From positions 2,604,001 through 2,668,000 of the forward strand of contig NZ_CP108143.1 of assembly GCF_036206005.1 (NCBI RefSeq): 64,000 nt of DNA, read 5' to 3'. The notes below the pieces were generated by a model, which saw only the letters and a program-made list of their open reading frames with translations, was not told the DNA's origin and did no database searches. The position numbers and the translations under genes were made by a program. This DNA is from Streptomyces sp. NBC_00178 (lineage in GTDB: Bacteria; Actinomycetota; Actinomycetes; Streptomycetales; Streptomycetaceae). Shown here one piece after another: positions 61,099 through 64,000 of this stretch. Position 1 is the stretch's first letter. Each line of letters begins with the position of its first letter.

Positions 61099-62063
61099 TT
61101 GGTGCGGCCCTCCGCGATCTGGCGGGACATGATCGTCGTCAGTTCGTACGCGGTGTGCGAGGCGGCGACGGACGTGATCTCCGCGTGGTCGTACGCCGGG
61201 GCGACCTCGACCAGGTCGGCCGAGACGAGGTGGCAGGAGGACAGCCCGCGCAGGATCTCCAGGAGCTCGCGTGAGGTGAGGCCGCCCGCCTCCGGGGTGC
61301 CGGTGCCGGGGGCGTGGGCCGGGTCGAGCACGTCGATGTCGATGGAGATGTAGAGCGGCCGGTCGCCGATGCGCTGCCGCAGCTGGTCGGCGATCTCGTC
61401 GACGCCGCGCCGCATGACGTCGGCTGAGGTCACGATGCCGAAGCCCATCTTGGCGTCGTCGGTGAGGTCCTGCTTGCCGTACAGCGGACCGCGGGTGCCG
61501 ACGTGGGACAGCGCCTCGGTGTCGAGGATGCCCTCCTCGACGGCCCGGCGGAACGGGGTCCCGTGGGTGTACTCCGCGCCGAAGTAGGTGTCCCAGGTGT
61601 CCAGGTGCGCGTCGAAGTGCAGCAGGGCGACGGGCCCGTGCTTCTTGGCGACGGAACGCAGCAGCGGCAGGGCGATGGTGTGGTCGCCGCCGAGCGTCAT
61701 CAGCCGGGCGCCGGTGCCGAGCAGGTCGTCGGCCGCCGCCTCGACGGTCTCGACGGCCTCGTTGATGTTGAAGGGGTTCGCGGCGATGTCACCCGCGTCG
61801 GCCACCTGGGCCAGAGCGAAGGGGGAGGCGTCCTGCGCGGGGTTGTAGGGGCGCAGGAGGCGCGAGGCCTCACGGATGGCGTTGCCGCCGAAGCGGGCGC
61901 CGGGGCGGTAGGAGACGCCGCTGTCGAAAGGCACGCCGACGACGGCGACATCGGCGGTGCCGACCTCGTCGAGCCGCGGCAGCCGGGCGAACGTCGCGGG
62001 TCCCGCGTACCGCGGGACGCGGGAGGAGTCGACGGGGCCGCGCGGCGCTTCGTTGCTGCTCAT
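61095..62063 (-). CDS. speB: Agmatinase-family ureohydrolase
   Basis: 322 residues from the ATG at 62063; an earlier ATG at 62111 has no ribosome-binding site. Two-manganese ureohydrolase core intact: [21 protein letters not shown], and [19 protein letters not shown]. Hydrolyses a guanidino group to urea plus amine. Agmatine is the default call, but guanidinobutyrate and guanidinopropionate enzymes share these motifs. Coupled to the ThDP enzyme gene, with the symporter gene upstream. Confidence 0.88.
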   Translation of the reverse strand: MSSNEAPRGPVDSSRVPRYAGPATFARLPRLDEVGTADVAVVGVPFDSGVSYRPGARFGGNAIREASRLLRPYNPAQDASPFALAQVADAGDIAANPFNINEAVETVEAAADDLLGTGARLMTLGGDHTIALPLLRSVAKKHGPVALLHFDAHLDTWDTYFGAEYTHGTPFRRAVEEGILDTEALSHVGTRGPLYGKQDLTDDAKMGFGIVTSADVMRRGVDEIADQLRQRIGDRPLYISIDIDVLDPAHAPGTGTPEAGGLTSRELLEILRGLSSCHLVSADLVEVAPAYDHAEITSVAASHTAYELTTIMSRQIAEGRTK

Positions 62064-62214
62064 GGGTGCGGGTGCCTTTCGTTGAGCCGTGCACGCCTTG
62101 TGGGCGTTCATACGGTAATCAGTGTGTCAGGAGACCGGGCCGCGGTCCGGTCCGGCGGCGGGCCGGTACGGACCCCGGCCCGGCCGGACGGGGCGGCGGC
62201 CGGTCGGACGGCGG

Positions 62215-63678
62215 TCAGACGTTGACCGGGTCCTGCGGGGCCGGTTCCTCGGCGGCCCGGCCGGCCAGACGCTCCCGCCAGGCGGCCAGCACGGCCGCGT
62301 CGGTCGGCTTCGTCGCCAGCGAGACGACGACGTACACGGCGAGCGAGGCGATCAGCCCGTAGTAGACCGGCTCGTTGGCGAGGATCCCGTAGCCCGCCAT
62401 CAGCCCGATCACGGCCGCACCGCCGACGGCCACGGCGGCCAGCGCACCGGCCGCCGTCCCGCGACGCCACAGCAGACCGCCCAGGATCGGTACCAGCAGT
62501 CCGCCGACCAGCAGGTTGTAGGCGACGGTCAGGGCCTCGACGACGTTGTTGAGCGCGATGGCGATCACGATGACGGCCACGCCCATGATGAGGATGAAGG
62601 CCCGGTTGCCCTTCACCTCGTCCCGCTCCTCGCCGCCCTCCCGGACGACGGCGCCCCTCAGCCGCGACCAGATGTCGTTGTTGGCCACGGTCGCGCAGGC
62701 GATGAGCGCGCCGGAGGACGTGGACATCACCGCGGCGAGCGCGGCGGCCAGCACCAGTCCGCGCACGCCGACCGGCAGTTCGTCCTTCACGATCGTCGCG
62801 AACGCGGCGTCGGCGCTGGGCAGCTTCGGGTACATCACCTTGGCGGCGGTCCCGATGACGGCCCCGGCGACCGCGTAGACCAGGCAGTACGTACCCGCGA
62901 CGGTGCCGCCCCAGCGCGCCGTACGGTCGCTGCGGGCGGTGAACACGCGCTGCCAGATGTCCTGTCCGATGAGCATGCCGAAGGTGTAGATCAGGACGTA
63001 CGTGAAGATCGTCTCGCCGCCGATGCCCAGCGGGTCGAAGTACTCCGTCGGGAGCTTCGCCTTCATCTCGCTGAAGCCGCCCGCCTTCACCACGGCGATC
63101 GGGAGGAGCAGGAGCAGGACACCGATCGTCTTGACGACGAACTGCACCATGTCGGTGATCGTGATCGACCACATGCCGCCGAGCGTCGAGTAGGCGACGA
63201 CGATGGTGCCGCCGAGGATGATCGCGACGGTGCGGTTCACGTCGAACAGGACGTCGAAGATGGTGGCGTAGGCGATGGTCGACGTCACCGCGAGCATCAG
63301 CGTGTACGCCCACATCACGACGCCGGAGATGACTCCGGCCCGGCCGCCGTAGCGCAGGTCGAGCATCTCGGAGACGGTGTAGACCTTCAGCCGGGCGATG
63401 CGGGCCGAGAAGAAGACGGACAGGGCGAGCAGCCCGAGGCCGATGGTGAAGACCATCCAGGCGCCGGACAGGCCGTACTGGTAGCCGAGGCCCACGCCGC
63501 CGATCGTCGAGGCTCCGCCGAGGACGATCGCGGCCATGGTCCCGGAGTACATCCAGGGGCCCAGCCTCCGCCCGGCGACCAGGAACTCGCTCTTGGACCT
63601 GGCGCGGCGCATGCCCCACCAGCCCATGGCGAGCATGCCGGCCAGATAGACGACGATCACCGCGTAGTCGACAGCCAT
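62215..63678 (-). CDS. Sodium:solute symporter family permease
   Basis: 487 residues; ATG with GGAGGAAGG upstream. Thirteen or so TM segments in the SSS/LeuT fold: GWWGMRRARSKSEFLVAGR at the first loop, GGASTIGGVGLGYQYGLSGAW, and AALAAVMSTSSGALIACATVANND carrying the conserved Ser pair of the sodium site. Likely imports the substrate (a guanidino compound or related cation) for the downstream ureohydrolase. Divergent from a PucR-type regulator. Confidence 0.9.
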   Translation of the reverse strand: MAVDYAVIVVYLAGMLAMGWWGMRRARSKSEFLVAGRRLGPWMYSGTMAAIVLGGASTIGGVGLGYQYGLSGAWMVFTIGLGLLALSVFFSARIARLKVYTVSEMLDLRYGGRAGVISGVVMWAYTLMLAVTSTIAYATIFDVLFDVNRTVAIILGGTIVVAYSTLGGMWSITITDMVQFVVKTIGVLLLLLPIAVVKAGGFSEMKAKLPTEYFDPLGIGGETIFTYVLIYTFGMLIGQDIWQRVFTARSDRTARWGGTVAGTYCLVYAVAGAVIGTAAKVMYPKLPSADAAFATIVKDELPVGVRGLVLAAALAAVMSTSSGALIACATVANNDIWSRLRGAVVREGGEERDEVKGNRAFILIMGVAVIVIAIALNNVVEALTVAYNLLVGGLLVPILGGLLWRRGTAAGALAAVAVGGAAVIGLMAGYGILANEPVYYGLIASLAVYVVVSLATKPTDAAVLAAWRERLAGRAAEEPAPQDPVNV

Positions 63679-63713
63679 GGGCCTTCCTCCGTCTCGATTG
63701 CGCTCCGGGTCGT

Positions 63714-63780
63714 GTGGTCAGGAAGACGCTAGGTGGCCGAAAGCCGACGCTGAAGTGTACGTTTCCTCCACCCTGACCAC
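63714..63780. promoter_or_regulatory. 9-bp inverted repeats in the symporter/PucR promoter
   Basis: GTGGTCAGG (63714-63722) and its exact complement CCTGACCAC (63772-63780) flank the divergent promoter region. Candidate half-sites for the PucR-type regulator. Confidence 0.45.
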
Positions 63781-63800
63781 TCCGAGTGGATGGACCATCC

Positions 63801-64000
63801 ATGCCGGACTCCCCCGCCGGGCCGCCCGCCCCTCCGATCCCGCTGGCCGAACTGCTGGCCAGGGAGGAACTCGGCCTGCGCCGGATCGCCGGTCCGGAGC
63901 ACGCCGACCTGCTGTGGGTGCACACCTCGGAGATGGCCGACCCGTATCCCTATCTGCTCGGCGGCGAGCTGCTGCTGACGGCCGGGGTCCAGCTCACGGA
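63801..64000 (+). CDS. PucR-family regulator, 3' end missing
   Basis: The frame begins at the ATG at 63801 and runs out of the window after about 66 residues. After a Pro-rich start it shows the purine-catabolism-regulator N-terminal domain: PLAELLAREELGLRRIAGPEHADLLWVH, then SEMADPYPYLLGGELLLTAGVQL. PucR proteins usually activate nitrogen-compound catabolism and carry a C-terminal HTH not visible here. Divergent from the symporter/ureohydrolase operon, which it probably controls. Confidence 0.82.
   Translation, partial: MPDSPAGPPAPPIPLAELLAREELGLRRIAGPEHADLLWVHTSEMADPYPYLLGGELLLTAGVQLT

Overview
The window is chromosomal DNA from a high-GC actinomycete, almost certainly a Streptomyces. Third codon positions are nearly all G or C, many starts are GTG, genes are coupled by 4-base GTGA/ATGA overlaps, terminators are long GC-rich hairpins without U-tracts, and regulators of the SARP, LAL, LacI and TetR types are present. 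No rRNA, tRNA, CRISPR array or transposase was seen.

Left part (1-27.9 kb). A truncated DUF4291 gene is followed by a minus-strand myo-inositol catabolic operon: iolC, a Cgl0159-type aldolase-like gene, iolB, iolD and iolA. A divergent TIM-barrel isomerase gene shares its promoter region. A 38-bp tandem-repeat patch, a tiny HTH gene and a zinc alcohol dehydrogenase flanked by short repeats come next. Then follow an MMPL exporter with a divergent TetR gene, and a copper module (CsoR-type operator, copZ, copA). Housekeeping-type genes follow: citrate synthase with a palindrome inside its promoter, RecD2 helicase, a small membrane-anchored protein and two methyltransferases. A LacI-controlled sugar operon (oxidoreductase, DUF993 protein, TIM-barrel isomerase) closes this part.

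Centre (28-48 kb). This is the accessory region of most interest, a composite RiPP locus with three different maturation systems side by side. (i) A class II LanM synthetase is coupled to a 64-residue peptide with no cysteine, followed by a LAL regulator containing a TTA (bldA) codon. (ii) A SARP regulator converges on a class III LanKC operon: a 52-residue precursor with an LDLQ leader motif, a hairpin attenuator, an MFS exporter and LanKC. (iii) A divergent, translationally coupled set encodes a radical SAM enzyme, a haem-oxygenase-like iron enzyme and an 81-residue peptide resembling 'aroma-sacti' cluster peptides. A hairpin, an adenylate cyclase/AAA/TPR regulator, a cytoplasmic subtilisin-type protease and a GAF protein follow. 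The spacer between (ii) and (iii) carries heptamers at 11-bp spacing, the pattern expected of SARP operators.

Right part (48-64 kb). Present here are another TIM-barrel isomerase, an EamA transporter with divergent LysR gene, a Tat-exported GH3 glycosidase, an S37-type secreted tripeptidyl aminopeptidase, a small secreted protein and a double-length ABC exporter. An orphan protein resembles the C-terminus of Cas8c/Csd1. A ureohydrolase, ThDP-enzyme and sodium-solute symporter set sits opposite a PucR-type regulator that is cut by the window end.
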